A DNA stretch of 64,000 nucleotides from Brevibacterium atlanticum (GCF_011617245.1 NZ_CP050152.1:3276503-3340502), one strand, 5' to 3'; positions 1 through 8,553 are shown, numbered from the stretch's first letter. A program made the numbers and translations. Notes: generated from the sequence alone by a model not told the origin.

Positions 1-379
1 TCCACTGGGGCACATGGATCTCGAGCGCGGCCATCTGGGTGAGATAGGTCAGTGTCGCTGCATCGTTGACCAGGGGATAGCGTTTGGTGCCCGTGGAGTG
101 TCGGATCGCTCGGGAGCGAATCCACGACGGTGCGGAATCCGGGAGGTTCTTCTCGAAGAACGCCGCGCCGGGTTCAGCGGGAGTGCCGACACCGTCGACC
201 CACCGTTTGCGAGTGGCGATCCGATTCTTCGTATGACGGATGAGGTACGGCGCGATCTGCGCGCAGTAGTCGAGGACCTCTCCCTTGGTCGTCTCGGTCT
301 CCGGATAGAGGACCTTGTCGAGATTGGCCAAGGACACCCGATGCCCCTCGACCATGACCTTCTGCTCGTGGCGAGCCAC
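1..379 (-). CDS. ligD: LigD polymerase (primase-like) domain protein, N-terminal part
   Basis: Only the first ~126 codons lie in the window; the gene runs off the left edge. The protein begins VARHEQKVMVEGHRVSLANL, followed by DKVLYPET, GEVLDYCAQIAPYLIRHT, TRKRWVDGV, FFEKNLPDSAPSWI and LTYLTQMAALEIHVPQW, the typical opening of the archaeo-eukaryotic-primase-type polymerase domain of LigD, which fills gaps and adds ribonucleotides during Ku-dependent non-homologous end joining. The GTG start at 379 has a GGGGAGG ribosome site six bases upstream; an internal ATG at 355 lies eight codons later. Whether it is a stand-alone polymerase or carries nuclease and ligase domains cannot be seen. Confidence 0.85.
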   Translation of the reverse strand, partial: MARHEQKVMVEGHRVSLANLDKVLYPETETTKGEVLDYCAQIAPYLIRHTKNRIATRKRWVDGVGTPAEPGAAFFEKNLPDSAPSWIRSRAIRHSTGTKRYPLVNDAATLTYLTQMAALEIHVPQW

Positions 380-548
380 CGGGCACCTCCCCTGCACTCG
401 GTCGTGCACCGCTGTGCACATCTGCCGCTCACGGTACTCGGCACCGAGTGCAGGCGATAGGGGTGCAGGATCACCCGCACCCCCTTACGCAGTCGCCGCT
501 GCTGCACTATCCTGGCCGGACCCCGACACGAGAGGATTCGAATCCACC

Positions 549-965
549 ATGCCGAAGACGACGAAGACGGGAAAGCCCAAAGCAGCCGAATTGCCCGCAA
601 CCTTGAAGAGGTCGAGCAGTAAGGCACAGCGCACCTTTTCGAAAGCCTATGATTCGGCCGTCGACGAATACGGTGATGAGCGGCGAGCCCACCAGGTGGC
701 CTATGACGCTCTCAAACACAGTTTCGAGAAGGTCGGGGACAGATGGGAGGCGAAGGACTCCTCCGGGCCATCGGATGCACAGAGCGCCGGAGGCAAGAAC
801 ACAGACCGCACAACGGCAGGCGGAGTCAACGCCGAGGCCACAACAGGCCACCTCTACGAACAGGCGAAGAGGCTCGGTGTCCAGGGCCGCTCGTCGATGA
901 CGAAGAAGGAACTCATCGCTGCTCTCGAGAAGGAGAGCAGTCGGCGCACGAAGCAGAAGTCCTGA
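549..965 (+). CDS. chaB: ChaB family protein with Rho N-terminal-like tail
   Basis: 138 residues. The N-terminal half (about 14-65: LPATLKRSSSKAQRTFSKAY, then DEYGDERRAHQVAYDALKHSFEKVGDRWEAK) matches the ChaB fold, a small protein named as cation transport regulator in enterobacteria. After a Ser/Gly/Thr-rich linker the last 40 residues (TGHLYEQAKRLGVQGRSSMTKKELIAALEK) resemble the SAP-like Rho N-terminal helix-extended-helix domain often fused to actinobacterial ChaB. The ATG at 549 is chosen because homology starts there; a weak GAGAGG lies 12 bases upstream. It is divergent from ligD. A chaA homologue lies 17 kb away, not adjacent. The molecular role in actinobacteria is unknown. Confidence 0.88.
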   Translation: MPKTTKTGKPKAAELPATLKRSSSKAQRTFSKAYDSAVDEYGDERRAHQVAYDALKHSFEKVGDRWEAKDSSGPSDAQSAGGKNTDRTTAGGVNAEATTGHLYEQAKRLGVQGRSSMTKKELIAALEKESSRRTKQKS

Positions 966-1025
966 CTCAGGCCCCGTCTGCGACACCGGACGCACAGAGA
1001 CCATCCGTGACAAAGGAGGAGGACG

Positions 1026-1919
1026 ATGAGCGACCAGCTGACCTTCCAAGATCCCACCACGCGATTTCCCGACATCACACCCCCGAAGCAGGATCAGCCA
1101 GAGCCGGGCCTTGATGCCGAACTCATCCCCGGCACCGACCGAGGCGAAGACAGCTACACCGGCACAGGCAGACTCCGCGGACGCCGGGCTCTCATCACCG
1201 GATCCGACTCCGGGATCGGCGCCGCCGTGGCCATCGCCTTCGCCAGAGAGGGCGCCGACGTTGCACTGTCCTATCTTCCGGCAGAGGAGGAAGACGCACA
1301 GCACATCTGCGAACTCATCCGCGCTGAAGGCCGCACAGCCCTCCCTCTGCCAGGGAATCTGTCCGATCGGGACTGGTGCCGCGATCTCCCCCGCAGAGCC
1401 GCCGAGGGACTCGGGGGCCTCGACGCCGTGGTCAACAACGCCGGTCGACAGATTGCCGTCGACGACATCGCAGAGCTGACGGATGAGCAATGGGAGGAGA
1501 CCTACCAGACGAATATCCATGCGATGTTTCGGATCTGCCAGGCCGCACTCGACTACCTCGAACCCGGATCGACGATCGTCAACACGACCTCCATACAGGC
1601 CTATTCCCCCTCGTCACATCTCATCGATTACGCATCGACGAAAGCGGCGATCAACAATTTCACCAAGGGCTTGGCCACACAACTGGCGCCGAAAGGCATC
1701 CGTGTGAATGGCGTGGCCCCCGGACCGATCTGGACTCCTCTGCAGGTCTCCGACGGCCAGCCGAAGGAGGCTCTTCCGCATTTCGGCAAGAATACTCCGC
1801 TGGGTCGGGCAGGACAGCCGACGGAGCTGGCGCCCGCTTATGTCTTCCTCACCTCGGCGGAGTCGAGCTACGTCCTCGGTGAGACACTCAACGTCAACGG
1901 AGGCCAGCCGAGTCCCTGA
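1026..1919 (+). CDS. Short-chain dehydrogenase/reductase, general-stress (YghA-like) type
   Basis: 297 residues. A ~48-residue leader (GLDAELIPGTDRGEDSYTGTGRLRGRRA) typical of the YghA/stress SDR subfamily precedes a classical Rossmann fold: ITGSDSGIGAA for NAD(P) binding, VVNNAG, the catalytic Ser in VNTTSIQAY, and YASTKAA with the catalytic Tyr and Lys. The C-terminus ends SSYVLGETLNVNGG. Predicted cytosolic NAD(P)-dependent alcohol or aldehyde reductase; substrate unknown. Start has a strong AAAGGAGGAGG ribosome site. Sixty bases downstream of chaB on the same strand, so probably co-transcribed. Confidence 0.92.
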   Translation: MSDQLTFQDPTTRFPDITPPKQDQPEPGLDAELIPGTDRGEDSYTGTGRLRGRRALITGSDSGIGAAVAIAFAREGADVALSYLPAEEEDAQHICELIRAEGRTALPLPGNLSDRDWCRDLPRRAAEGLGGLDAVVNNAGRQIAVDDIAELTDEQWEETYQTNIHAMFRICQAALDYLEPGSTIVNTTSIQAYSPSSHLIDYASTKAAINNFTKGLATQLAPKGIRVNGVAPGPIWTPLQVSDGQPKEALPHFGKNTPLGRAGQPTELAPAYVFLTSAESSYVLGETLNVNGGQPSP

Positions 1920-1927
1920 CCAGCCAG

Positions 1928-2014
1928 TCAGGTGGGCGTGCCGCCGAGCATGCCGGCGACCAGTCCGAGCACCGCCAGGGCGGCTAAGACGATGACGATC
2001 ACTCGATTGCGCAT
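1928..2014 (-). CDS. 28-residue single-pass membrane peptide
   Basis: The product starts MRNRVIVIVLAALAVLG and ends GGTPT: a basic N-terminus, one hydrophobic helix and a short polar tail. The frame is closed by TAG three codons upstream of the ATG, so this is the only possible start in frame. A TAGAAT hexamer ends exactly six bases before the ATG, fitting a leaderless transcript. No family is recognised; tiny one-helix proteins of this kind are common in actinobacteria but many are unannotated. Supported by the start, promoter and composition, not by homology. Confidence 0.5.
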   Translation of the reverse strand: MRNRVIVIVLAALAVLGLVAGMLGGTPT

Positions 2015-2020
2015 GCTCCG

Positions 2021-2026
2021 ATTCTA
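2021..2026 (-). promoter_or_regulatory. -10 hexamer for leaderless small peptide
   Basis: On the minus strand TAGAAT, then six bases, then ATG. With a transcription start about seven bases after the -10 box the mRNA would begin at the start codon. Confidence 0.55.
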
Positions 2027-2108
2027 CTGTGGCCGCCCCGGCCGGTGTCGATGCTGCGATTCGCTGACCGAGCTCGGCGGTCCGCCCACCGGGCCCTCAC
2101 CAGGACCC

Positions 2109-2489
2109 TCACCACGGATTGGCGTCCTGCCACCGCGTGAACCAGTAGCGGTCGCCCTGATAATGCGACTTCTCCGGCTTGCACCCCTTGAGGTCGGAGT
2201 GTTCGCCCAACCAGTTCCGCACGAGCAGCTGCACCTCGTCGAGACGCTCCAGCCAGTCGTCGAGCGACAGCAGAAGCACCGCCCCGTCGACGGAGGTCAG
2301 GCGGCACGAGTAGTTCGGCAGACCCTCGGTGATCTGCGAATGCGTGTAGGTGATCTGGTCGCAGCCGGTGGTGAGGTAGAAGCGGATGTACTCCCCGCAG
2401 ACGAAGGAGCACAGCGTCTTGAAGTTCCGATAGCGGGTGATCCACGCCGGAGTCTCGGAATCCTGCGCCGGAGTCTCATATTCGGACAT
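2109..2489 (-). CDS. Hypothetical protein, 126 residues
   Basis: No family recognised. The acidic, Thr/Pro-containing N-terminus (about 15 residues) is followed by an aromatic-rich globular region with three Cys in its first half (TLCSFVCGEYIRFYL, TTGCDQITYTHSQITEG) and a charged C-terminus ending WFTRWQDANPW. No signal peptide or membrane helix. The mixed alpha/beta pattern could fit a small adaptor of the YbjN/SseB-like kind, but that is a guess. A perfect TATAAT hexamer ends seven bases before the ATG, so the gene is probably leaderless and well expressed. Confidence 0.75.
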   Translation of the reverse strand: MSEYETPAQDSETPAWITRYRNFKTLCSFVCGEYIRFYLTTGCDQITYTHSQITEGLPNYSCRLTSVDGAVLLLSLDDWLERLDEVQLLVRNWLGEHSDLKGCKPEKSHYQGDRYWFTRWQDANPW

Positions 2490-2496
2490 GCATTCT

Positions 2497-2502
2497 ATTA
2501 TA
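2497..2502 (-). promoter_or_regulatory. Consensus TATAAT -10 box, leaderless start
   Basis: Perfect TATAAT on the minus strand followed by seven bases and the ATG at 2489. Confidence 0.65.
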
Positions 2503-2585
2503 GCGCAGGCCCGGCGGACGGGCTGGCCGTCAGGGGCGGGCCGTCCGTCAGTGCGCGGTCGGGTCGCCCGAGGACGGTCAGCTCG

Positions 2586-3242
2586 TCAGTCGTCGGTCGT
2601 GACGTTCTTCGATTCCACGTCGACGGTGACCTCGACCTCGTCGCCGTTGTCGTCGAAGTCGAACTGGTATTCGCGCTGGCCGTCGTCGTATTCGAGCTTC
2701 CACCCGGCCAGGGTGCCCGAGGCCTTCTTCTTCGCGAGTTCGAAGGCCTCGTCATAGGTCATCGGGGACTTCAGGTCGATGGACTTCTCGGAGTCATCGC
2801 TGCTTTCGGACTCGTCGCGGATGACTTTGCCTGAATCGGCATCGATGACGACCTTGTGGTCGGTGTCGCCGTCCATGATCTTGATGTCGTACTCCCACTT
2901 GCCGTCGTCGCTGTCGAAGTCGAGCTCGATTGTATGGAGGATCCCGTCCTTCGCCTTGACCTTGTCTTCGGCGGTCTTCACCGCGTCCTCGGCGGAGGTG
3001 GACGGCTTCGTCGTGCTCAGGTCGGCGTCTTCGGGTGTCGTCGAGGCCGAGGAGGAGTCGTCAGCGTTCTCCGAACTGTCCGCGGCGCCGCTGTCGCCGG
3101 ACTCCTGGCTCTCACTCTGCGTTACATCCGGCGCCGGGGAGTCGGAGGAGCTGTCGCCTCCGGAGCTCGAGCACCCCGCCAGGGCGAGTCCGGCGCTGAG
3201 CGTGCAGATTGTCGTGATCTGAGTCAGTCGTGTGGCCTTCAT
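2586..3242 (-). CDS. PepSY-domain lipoprotein
   Basis: 218 residues. Signal peptide with lipobox LALAGC (Cys about residue 24), then a ~55-residue disordered Ser/Asp/Glu-rich stretch that tethers the protein outside the membrane. Two PepSY repeats follow: DAVKTAEDKVKAKDGILHTI ending VVIDADSGKVI, and TYDEAFELAKKKASGTLAGW ending VTVDVESKNV. PepSY domains are thought to bind or inhibit peptidases or to modulate sensor kinases from the cell surface; target unknown. TAGCTT six bases before the ATG suggests a leaderless mRNA, and a 9-bp inverted repeat overlaps that promoter. Confidence 0.88.
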   Translation of the reverse strand: MKATRLTQITTICTLSAGLALAGCSSSGGDSSSDSPAPDVTQSESQESGDSGAADSSENADDSSSASTTPEDADLSTTKPSTSAEDAVKTAEDKVKAKDGILHTIELDFDSDDGKWEYDIKIMDGDTDHKVVIDADSGKVIRDESESSDDSEKSIDLKSPMTYDEAFELAKKKASGTLAGWKLEYDDGQREYQFDFDDNGDEVEVTVDVESKNVTTDD

Positions 3243-3244
3243 GC

Positions 3245-3276
3245 GGCCAAGCTAACACTCGCTCATCAGCTTGGCC
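3245..3276. promoter_or_regulatory. Inverted repeat overlapping promoter of PepSY lipoprotein
   Basis: GGCCAAGCT at 3245-3253 and AGCTTGGCC at 3268-3276 are perfect 9-bp arms separated by 14 bases. The minus-strand -10 hexamer TAGCTT (3254-3249) lies inside the start-proximal arm, six bases from the ATG at 3242, so this is a good operator candidate. Confidence 0.5.
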
Positions 3277-3394
3277 AGCACGCCGATCACCCGTGCGGGA
3301 TCAGCGGCCGTCATATCTCTGTCCGCCTGCGGGGCGCCTTTCTGTCCGCCTGCGGGCGCGCTGACAGCCTACTCGTCGCGTACTGCGGTCTTCA

Positions 3395-4711
3395 TCAGCT
3401 TCGGGTGCGGTGGCGGATGAGCGCGAGGGCGAGCAGCGCACACAGCAGATAGACGACTCCGACGACGATCCATCCGAGCAAGAAGCCGCCCGCCGAGCCG
3501 ACGAGCAGTCCCATGCCGAGCGGCCCGAGTGCGAAGCCGAAGAACATTCCGGCGGTGACCATGCCGCTGGCCGAGACCATCGATGACGCGGGGATGACTC
3601 GCATCAGTGCAGACATGAGCACCACCGAGACCCCGAGCGCGGAGATCCCGTGCAGGGCCACTGCGAACCACATGAGCACCGCCCATCCGGTCGCCCCGGC
3701 TGTGAAGAACAGCGCGGCACCGGCCAGGGCGATGAAGGCGAGCGTGAGCAGCAGGTGCGGACCCGAGACACCCTTGGCCATGCGCCTGGCCCAACTGACT
3801 CGGGCGATGACGCCGACGATTCCGGACAGGGCGGCGGTCGCGCCGCCGAGGACGAGGGAGAAGTCGAGCTCGCGCACGGCGAACAGCGGCATGTACACGT
3901 TCGTCGCCTGCACGCCGATGCCGTTGAGCAGCCCGAAGGCCGCCAGAGCCCAGACCACGCCCGGGTGCTTTGCCCGCACTGCCGGCGCGGGGGTGGTGTC
4001 GGCTGGGCCCGATTCGGACTCAGCGTTCGCGGTCGGTTCGGCCGCCTCGGCGATGTCGGCCGTCCCGGATACGGGCTCAGCGTCCGCGGTCGGCTCGGCC
4101 GCCTCGGCGGGGGTGTTGGTGGTCGTGGCGGGAAGCAGCGGGGTGGTGCGCAGGGATCTCCAGGTCATGACGAGCAGGATGATGGGGATGATCGCCACGG
4201 CCAGGGCCGCGCCGCGCCAGCCGAGGCCGATCGCTAGGACGGGGAAGGCCAGGCTCGCGACGAGCTGGCTGACCTGGACACCGGACTGTTTGACGCCGAC
4301 CCAGCCGATCCGTTTGGCGGTGGGGACGCGTTCGAGGAGGATCCGGTTGGTCACGCCGTTGGGGAAGGACTGGGCGATCCCGGCCAGGATCGCGGCGAGA
4401 AGCAGCATCCCGAATCCGTCGGGCACGGCGACCAGGAGAAGGGCGAGCGTGCTGAGGATGAAGATGAAGGCCATGAGGGCCAGGTCGGAGTGCCGGTCGG
4501 CCAGCCTGCCCATCGTGACGTTGCCGATGGCCGCAGCACCGAAGCAGGCGGTCGCGAGCAGGCCGAAGTGGCCCTCGGAGATGCCGAGGTCGGCGATGAT
4601 CGAGTCACTGGTGGCGCTGAGGCCGTAGAGCAGGATCGGTCCGGCGGCGACCGCGCCGAGGAGGACGGTGATCAGTCCGATTCCCGGAGCTTTCTGCTCG
4701 GTGCCGGCCAT
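3395..4711 (-). CDS. MFS transporter with disordered central loop
   Basis: 438 residues, about 12 membrane helices in two bundles. The cytoplasmic loop-2 motif GRLADRHSD after helix 2 marks the major facilitator superfamily; overall it resembles CynX/YbfB-like drug:proton or organic-anion carriers, and the substrate is unknown. Residues ~196-250, between helices 6 and 7, form a low-complexity loop with two copies of AEAAEPTA plus acidic sequence. The ATG at 4711 has GGGGGAG six bases upstream and starts just before helix 1; a longer frame to 4807 would add a non-membrane leader without ribosome site. Confidence 0.88.
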   Translation of the reverse strand: MAGTEQKAPGIGLITVLLGAVAAGPILLYGLSATSDSIIADLGISEGHFGLLATACFGAAAIGNVTMGRLADRHSDLALMAFIFILSTLALLLVAVPDGFGMLLLAAILAGIAQSFPNGVTNRILLERVPTAKRIGWVGVKQSGVQVSQLVASLAFPVLAIGLGWRGAALAVAIIPIILLVMTWRSLRTTPLLPATTTNTPAEAAEPTADAEPVSGTADIAEAAEPTANAESESGPADTTPAPAVRAKHPGVVWALAAFGLLNGIGVQATNVYMPLFAVRELDFSLVLGGATAALSGIVGVIARVSWARRMAKGVSGPHLLLTLAFIALAGAALFFTAGATGWAVLMWFAVALHGISALGVSVVLMSALMRVIPASSMVSASGMVTAGMFFGFALGPLGMGLLVGSAGGFLLGWIVVGVVYLLCALLALALIRHRTRS

Positions 4712-4951
4712 CCGCTGCTCCCCCACTGTCGTTCCGCGCTCTGCTGTCGTTCTGCGCGTGATTGCGCTGCCTGCGTTCGCGGCCACTGGCTCAGCACCCG
4801 CGGCCACGGGCTCCAGATCTGCATCGTAGCTGGCCGGAGGGCGCGCAAGTGGGAGAGGTCAGCGTATGGACGGGGCCGGGCCTGGGTGGCCCCGCTGTCG
4901 GGTCAGGTGCGGGCGCGACCGGGTCAGGGTATGGACGGGCCGGTTGTCGGG

Positions 4952-5668
4952 TCAGTTGCGTCGCAGCAGGATGACTCCGTCTTTGACGGTTGCCGTTTCC
5001 ATACCGTCGGGGCCGGTCGCTTCGCGGAGGCGAATCTCCTGCTTCTCAAGAGTCCAGTCGGCATCGTCGAGGTCGAGCGCAGCCACTTCCTCGCTCGGGG
5101 TCTTGAGCACGCTGAAGTGGTTCTGCAGCTCGGGGTCGTTCGGGTCGTCGGTGCCGTGGTAGCGCAGCGACCACTCGGGGATGTCATCCGGTCCCTCAAA
5201 GACGTGGGTGACGAGGAGCAGGTGACCGCCGGAACGAATCTGTCCGGCCGCCCGGCGAAGGATCTGCTCCCTGGGCAGTTCGACCGTGGAGTGGAAGAAC
5301 GAGGCGGTGACGAGGTCGAAGGTCTCCGTCGTCTCCCAGGTCGCCAGATCGCGAGTGACCCAGGTGATCGCTTCGCTGACGCCGGCCGTCCGGGCGAGTT
5401 CGGCACCGCGTCCGGTGGCGGTTGCGGAGATATCGATCGCGGTCACCCGCCATCCTTGACAGGCCAGCCACACGGCGTCGCCGCCCTCGCCGCATCCGAG
5501 GTCGAGGGCCGAGCGCCCCGGCCCGGCGGGCAGTTCGGAGACGACCTCGGCCATGGTGCCGTTGACCTCGCCCGACCAGCGCGCTTCGCTGCCGGAGTAT
5601 TCGCCCTCCCAGTACTCCTCGGGTGAGGATTCGTGGCCTGTAGGGCTGACGTGCTCGTTGTCGTTCAT
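4952..5668 (-). CDS. Class I SAM-dependent methyltransferase (TehB/Methyltransf_25-like)
   Basis: 238 residues. Motif I LDLGCGEGGDAVWLA (about residue 55) and the acidic ribose-binding VTAIDIS, then FDLVTASFFHS and GGHLLLVTHVFEG, define a Rossmann methyltransferase of the group that includes TehB and thiopurine methyltransferase; a small-molecule substrate is likely but not identifiable. The start has CTTGGAGGC directly before ATG. It is divergent from the XRE-cupin regulator at 5845, and two TTGC/GCAA inverted repeats lie between them, so that regulator is the probable controller. Confidence 0.88.
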   Translation of the reverse strand: MNDNEHVSPTGHESSPEEYWEGEYSGSEARWSGEVNGTMAEVVSELPAGPGRSALDLGCGEGGDAVWLACQGWRVTAIDISATATGRGAELARTAGVSEAITWVTRDLATWETTETFDLVTASFFHSTVELPREQILRRAAGQIRSGGHLLLVTHVFEGPDDIPEWSLRYHGTDDPNDPELQNHFSVLKTPSEEVAALDLDDADWTLEKQEIRLREATGPDGMETATVKDGVILLRRN

Positions 5669-5690
5669 GCCTCCAAGTTCACCGCAGAAC

Positions 5691-5725
5691 TTGCGCTATT
5701 GCAAATTCTCTTGCAGAATCAGCAA
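5691..5725. promoter_or_regulatory. Two TTGC...GCAA inverted repeats, candidate XRE-cupin operator
   Basis: TTGC-6-GCAA at 5691-5704 and TTGC-7-GCAA at 5711-5725 lie immediately upstream of the minus-strand methyltransferase (start 5668) and ~120 bases from the divergent regulator (start 5845). The similar spacing and tandem placement suggest a two-site operator. Confidence 0.5.
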
Positions 5726-5844
5726 GACATTGCCTCGGCCGGTGCGGGATTCGGCGTTCGACGCAGCGGACGCGCATTCGCCGAACGGCTGGCGGCCGCA
5801 TTCGGCGTTCGGATTCGGGGCGAAGGGACGACGGAGGGACGGAC

Positions 5845-6483
5845 ATGACCGACGAGCTCAAGCAGATCGGGCCGCGCCTGCGCGCTCTGCGCACCAGCAA
5901 GGGGTGGACCCTCGACCAGCTGGCCTCACGTGTCGAGATGTCGACGAGCACCCTGTCGCGCCTTGAGTCGGGCAAACGGCAGGCGAGCCTCGAACTGCTC
6001 ATCCCGCTCACTCGGCACCTCGGCGTCGGACTCGACGACCTCGTCACGCCGAACCCGCCGGATCCCCGGGTCCGGCGTCGCTCGGTGCGCAGGAACGGGA
6101 TGGTCATCACCCCGCTCGCCCCGGAGGGTTCGCCTGTCGAGACGTTCAAGATCGTCTATCCGCCGGTCGCCGCGGCTCCGGAGCCGCGGATCCATGACGG
6201 TTTCGAATGGTTCTATGTGCTCTCGGGGAAGGTCCGGCTCCGCCTCGGTGATCAGGACCTCATCCTCACTCGCGGTGAGGCCGCCGAGTTCGACACGCGC
6301 GTTCCGCACAGCATCTCCGCCGCAGGTGGTCAGTCTGCGCAGGTGCTGAGCATCTTCAACGCCGAAGGCATGCGCATGCACACCCACACGGCCGCCGGAG
6401 ACGGCGAGGACAGCGCTGAGGGCGACGGGGAGGTCGATGCCGATGGCGTGGAAAGCGGCGCCGAGGTGCTCGAGGAGCAGTGA
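5845..6483 (+). CDS. XRE-family regulator with C-terminal cupin sensor
   Basis: 212 residues. Residues ~8-65 form the helix-turn-helix (LRALRTSKGWTLDQLASRVE, STLSRLESGKRQASLELL). A basic linker follows, then a cupin barrel (~95-180) with HDGFEWFYVLSGKVRLRLGD and ending in EFDTRVPHSISAAG; one metal-ligand set is incomplete compared with enzymes, as usual for sensor cupins. The tail of ~35 residues is acidic and disordered. Such proteins repress or activate a nearby small-molecule pathway; the divergent methyltransferase and the next-door aminotransferase are the natural targets. Ribosome site GGAGGGACGG before ATG. Confidence 0.92.
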   Translation: MTDELKQIGPRLRALRTSKGWTLDQLASRVEMSTSTLSRLESGKRQASLELLIPLTRHLGVGLDDLVTPNPPDPRVRRRSVRRNGMVITPLAPEGSPVETFKIVYPPVAAAPEPRIHDGFEWFYVLSGKVRLRLGDQDLILTRGEAAEFDTRVPHSISAAGGQSAQVLSIFNAEGMRMHTHTAAGDGEDSAEGDGEVDADGVESGAEVLEEQ

Positions 6484-6520
6484 CGCCGAGGTGGAGTGAC
6501 GGCGTCGAGGACAGCTCGCT

Positions 6521-7624
6521 TCACAGCCTCCCGCGGAGGGCGTCGAGGGCCGCCGCGACGTCGTCGTCATCGTTGTAGAGGTGGAAGCCGAAGCGTGCTC
6601 GCCCGTCGGCGACGGAGAACTGGACGCCGGCCTCGTCGAGTCGCGCCAACCCTGCCTCCGGCACCTCGACGGAGACGATCGCCGAGTCCGATTCGTCCAG
6701 TCCCAGGCCTGTGCGGAAGGCGTTGGCCAGGCCGATGTTGTGGTCATGGATCGCGTCGACGCCGATGCCGAGGAGGAGTTCGAGAGCCGGAGCCATTCCC
6801 ACCCACGAATGCCATGCAGGAGAGATGTCGAAGGCTCGGGCGGAGTCGGCGAGCTGTAGGGGCATGCCGTAGCTCGCGGCACCTCCGGCGGCGAACCATC
6901 CGGCCGCGAGCGGGGTGAGTCGGGAGGCGAACTCTGCCTGTCTCTCGCGCACAGCCTCGGGGGTGAATGTGCTGGTCAACGGTCGCATCGTCAACAGTGC
7001 GGTGCCTCGTGGAGCGCAGAGCCATTTGTATCCGGCGACGGCGAGGAAGTCGACGCCGGCCCCGTCGAGGGGCAGCCAGCCGGCGGCCTGGGTGCCGTCG
7101 AGGACGGTGAGCGCTCCCACCTCGGCGGCGCGATCGACGACCGTGGGGATGTCCGCGACCTCACCTGTCGCGGACTGCGCGGCGGAGAAGGACACGAGCG
7201 CTGTCGAGTCGTCGACCGCCTCGGCGAGGGATTCGAGCGGCGCAGTGCGCACATGCACGCTGCGGTGGGCGTGGACGGCGAAGGGGTAGACCCCGGAGGT
7301 GAACTCGATGTCGGGGACGAGGACCTCGGCGCCGTCGGGCAGCGCGGCGGCGATGGGGGCGAGCAGCTGGGACACGGCGGCACCGGTGGCCACCCAGTCG
7401 GCGGGGACGCCGACGAGCTCGGCGAAGCGTTCGCGGGAGGTCTGGACTGATCCGGTCCAGCCCTGCCACGGTCGGGCTCCGCGCCGGTATTCGTCGAGGG
7501 ACGACTGGAGGGCGTCCCACCCGCGCCGAGGCGGCGGACCGTAGGAGCATGAGTCGAGGAAGGTGCGGTCGATGTCCCATTCGGTGCGGGCTTCATCGAG
7601 GGTCAGCGATGGTCGTGGTGTCAT
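6521..7624 (-). CDS. Class V aminotransferase / cysteine desulfurase-like PLP enzyme
   Basis: 367 residues. Fold type I PLP enzyme: VLDGTQAAGWLPLDGAGVDF carries the cofactor Asp and Gln, and VAGYKWLCAPRGTALL has the Schiff-base Lys (about residue 207). The N-terminal FLDSCSYGPPPRRG and the short length fit the aminotransferase V/kynureninase-like group, often annotated as selenocysteine lyase/cysteine desulfurase, although no active-site Cys loop is evident. ATG 7624 is preferred (AGGAAAGG eight bases upstream) over a GTG at 7657. It is convergent with the XRE-cupin gene; the substrate is unknown. Confidence 0.87.
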   Translation of the reverse strand: MTPRPSLTLDEARTEWDIDRTFLDSCSYGPPPRRGWDALQSSLDEYRRGARPWQGWTGSVQTSRERFAELVGVPADWVATGAAVSQLLAPIAAALPDGAEVLVPDIEFTSGVYPFAVHAHRSVHVRTAPLESLAEAVDDSTALVSFSAAQSATGEVADIPTVVDRAAEVGALTVLDGTQAAGWLPLDGAGVDFLAVAGYKWLCAPRGTALLTMRPLTSTFTPEAVRERQAEFASRLTPLAAGWFAAGGAASYGMPLQLADSARAFDISPAWHSWVGMAPALELLLGIGVDAIHDHNIGLANAFRTGLGLDESDSAIVSVEVPEAGLARLDEAGVQFSVADGRARFGFHLYNDDDDVAAALDALRGRL

Positions 7625-7678
7625 CGGTTCGGCCTTTCCTGGCTCATGGTCGGTCACACCCGGGCCTGCCCTTCCAGG

Positions 7679-8395
7679 CTACGCCACGTGCTCGGGATAC
7701 GAGGAGGTGGTGAACCGGCCGCGATCATCCGACAGTCCCGCCTTGAGCGTTGCGGCGGCGTCATCGGCGATGATCTCGTTCACCCCGCTTTCGAACTGAT
7801 CGAGGGCGGTGGCGACAAGTTCCTCGGGGCGATTCTTCGGGACATCGATGCCTGCCATCATGTCGGTGTCGGTGCTTCCGAGGAAGAGGGAGCTGATCTG
7901 GATCCCTGTTCCGGCCAGCTCCTCTCGCAGTCCATTCGACATCGCCCAGTTGGCGGCCTTGGATGCCCCGTAGGAATTCGAATGCTCGTAGCCCAGCCAT
8001 GCCATGACGGATGAGACGTTGAGGAAGCCGCCGTGGCCGCGTTTCCGCATGATCGGCGCGAACGCTCTGACCATGCGCAGGGCACCGAAGTAGTTGACTT
8101 CGATCTCCTGGCGGATGTCGCCGATGTCTCCGTCCACGAGTCGGGCGAAGGACGAAAAGCCGGCATTGTTGACGATGATGTCCGCTTCGCCCACCCTGCG
8201 GGCGACAACGTCGACCTGATCCTGGTCCGTGACGTCCAAACGGATCGCCTCGACTCCCGGCAGGTCGACGGCCTCCGGTCGACGTGCGGCCGCGTAGACC
8301 TTCGATGCGCCTCGCTCGAGCAGCTGGGCGGCGAACTGCCGACCCAGACCGCGGTTGGCTCCTGTGACGACGGCAATGCTCTTGTCGATGTTCAT
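7679..8395 (-). CDS. Short-chain dehydrogenase with FdhD-like C-terminal tail
   Basis: 238 residues. VTGANRGLGRQ binds NAD(P), DIIVNNAGFSS and LNVSSVMAWLG hold Asn and catalytic Ser, YGASKAA the Tyr-Lys pair. Predicted cytosolic oxidoreductase, probably aldehyde or ketone detoxification, given its divergent MerR partner at 8554. ATG 8395 has AGAGGAAAG upstream; a longer frame to 8488 crosses the promoter. The last residues RGRFTTSSYPEHVA nearly copy the end of FdhD 1.2 kb away (RGRFNAYSYPERVA) and the DNA matches in 38 of 45 bases, an unusual tail for this family. Confidence 0.9.
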   Translation of the reverse strand: MNIDKSIAVVTGANRGLGRQFAAQLLERGASKVYAAARRPEAVDLPGVEAIRLDVTDQDQVDVVARRVGEADIIVNNAGFSSFARLVDGDIGDIRQEIEVNYFGALRMVRAFAPIMRKRGHGGFLNVSSVMAWLGYEHSNSYGASKAANWAMSNGLREELAGTGIQISSLFLGSTDTDMMAGIDVPKNRPEELVATALDQFESGVNEIIADDAAATLKAGLSDDRGRFTTSSYPEHVA

Positions 8396-8512
8396 GTCTG
8401 CTTTCCTCTTTCTGATCTCCGCGAGGTCGAACTCTGCCCGCGCAGTCTCTTCCTGACGACTGATTGCAACGGGCGTTCGTTCGCCCACCAGGTGCGGCGG
8501 GTGATTCGATGC

Positions 8513-8541
8513 TAAAATCTGACGTCAGCGTCAACTTCAAG
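8513..8541. promoter_or_regulatory. MerR/SDR divergent promoter and operator
   Basis: TAAAAT (8513-8518) is a plus-strand -10 for merR; next to it TGACGTCA (8520-8527, perfect palindrome) and a second CGTCAA form an operator-like block. On the minus strand TTGAAG and TTGACG -35-like hexamers face the SDR with a long spacer, as MerR activators prefer. Confidence 0.45.
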
Positions 8542-8553
8542 CGAGTGAGGCGA

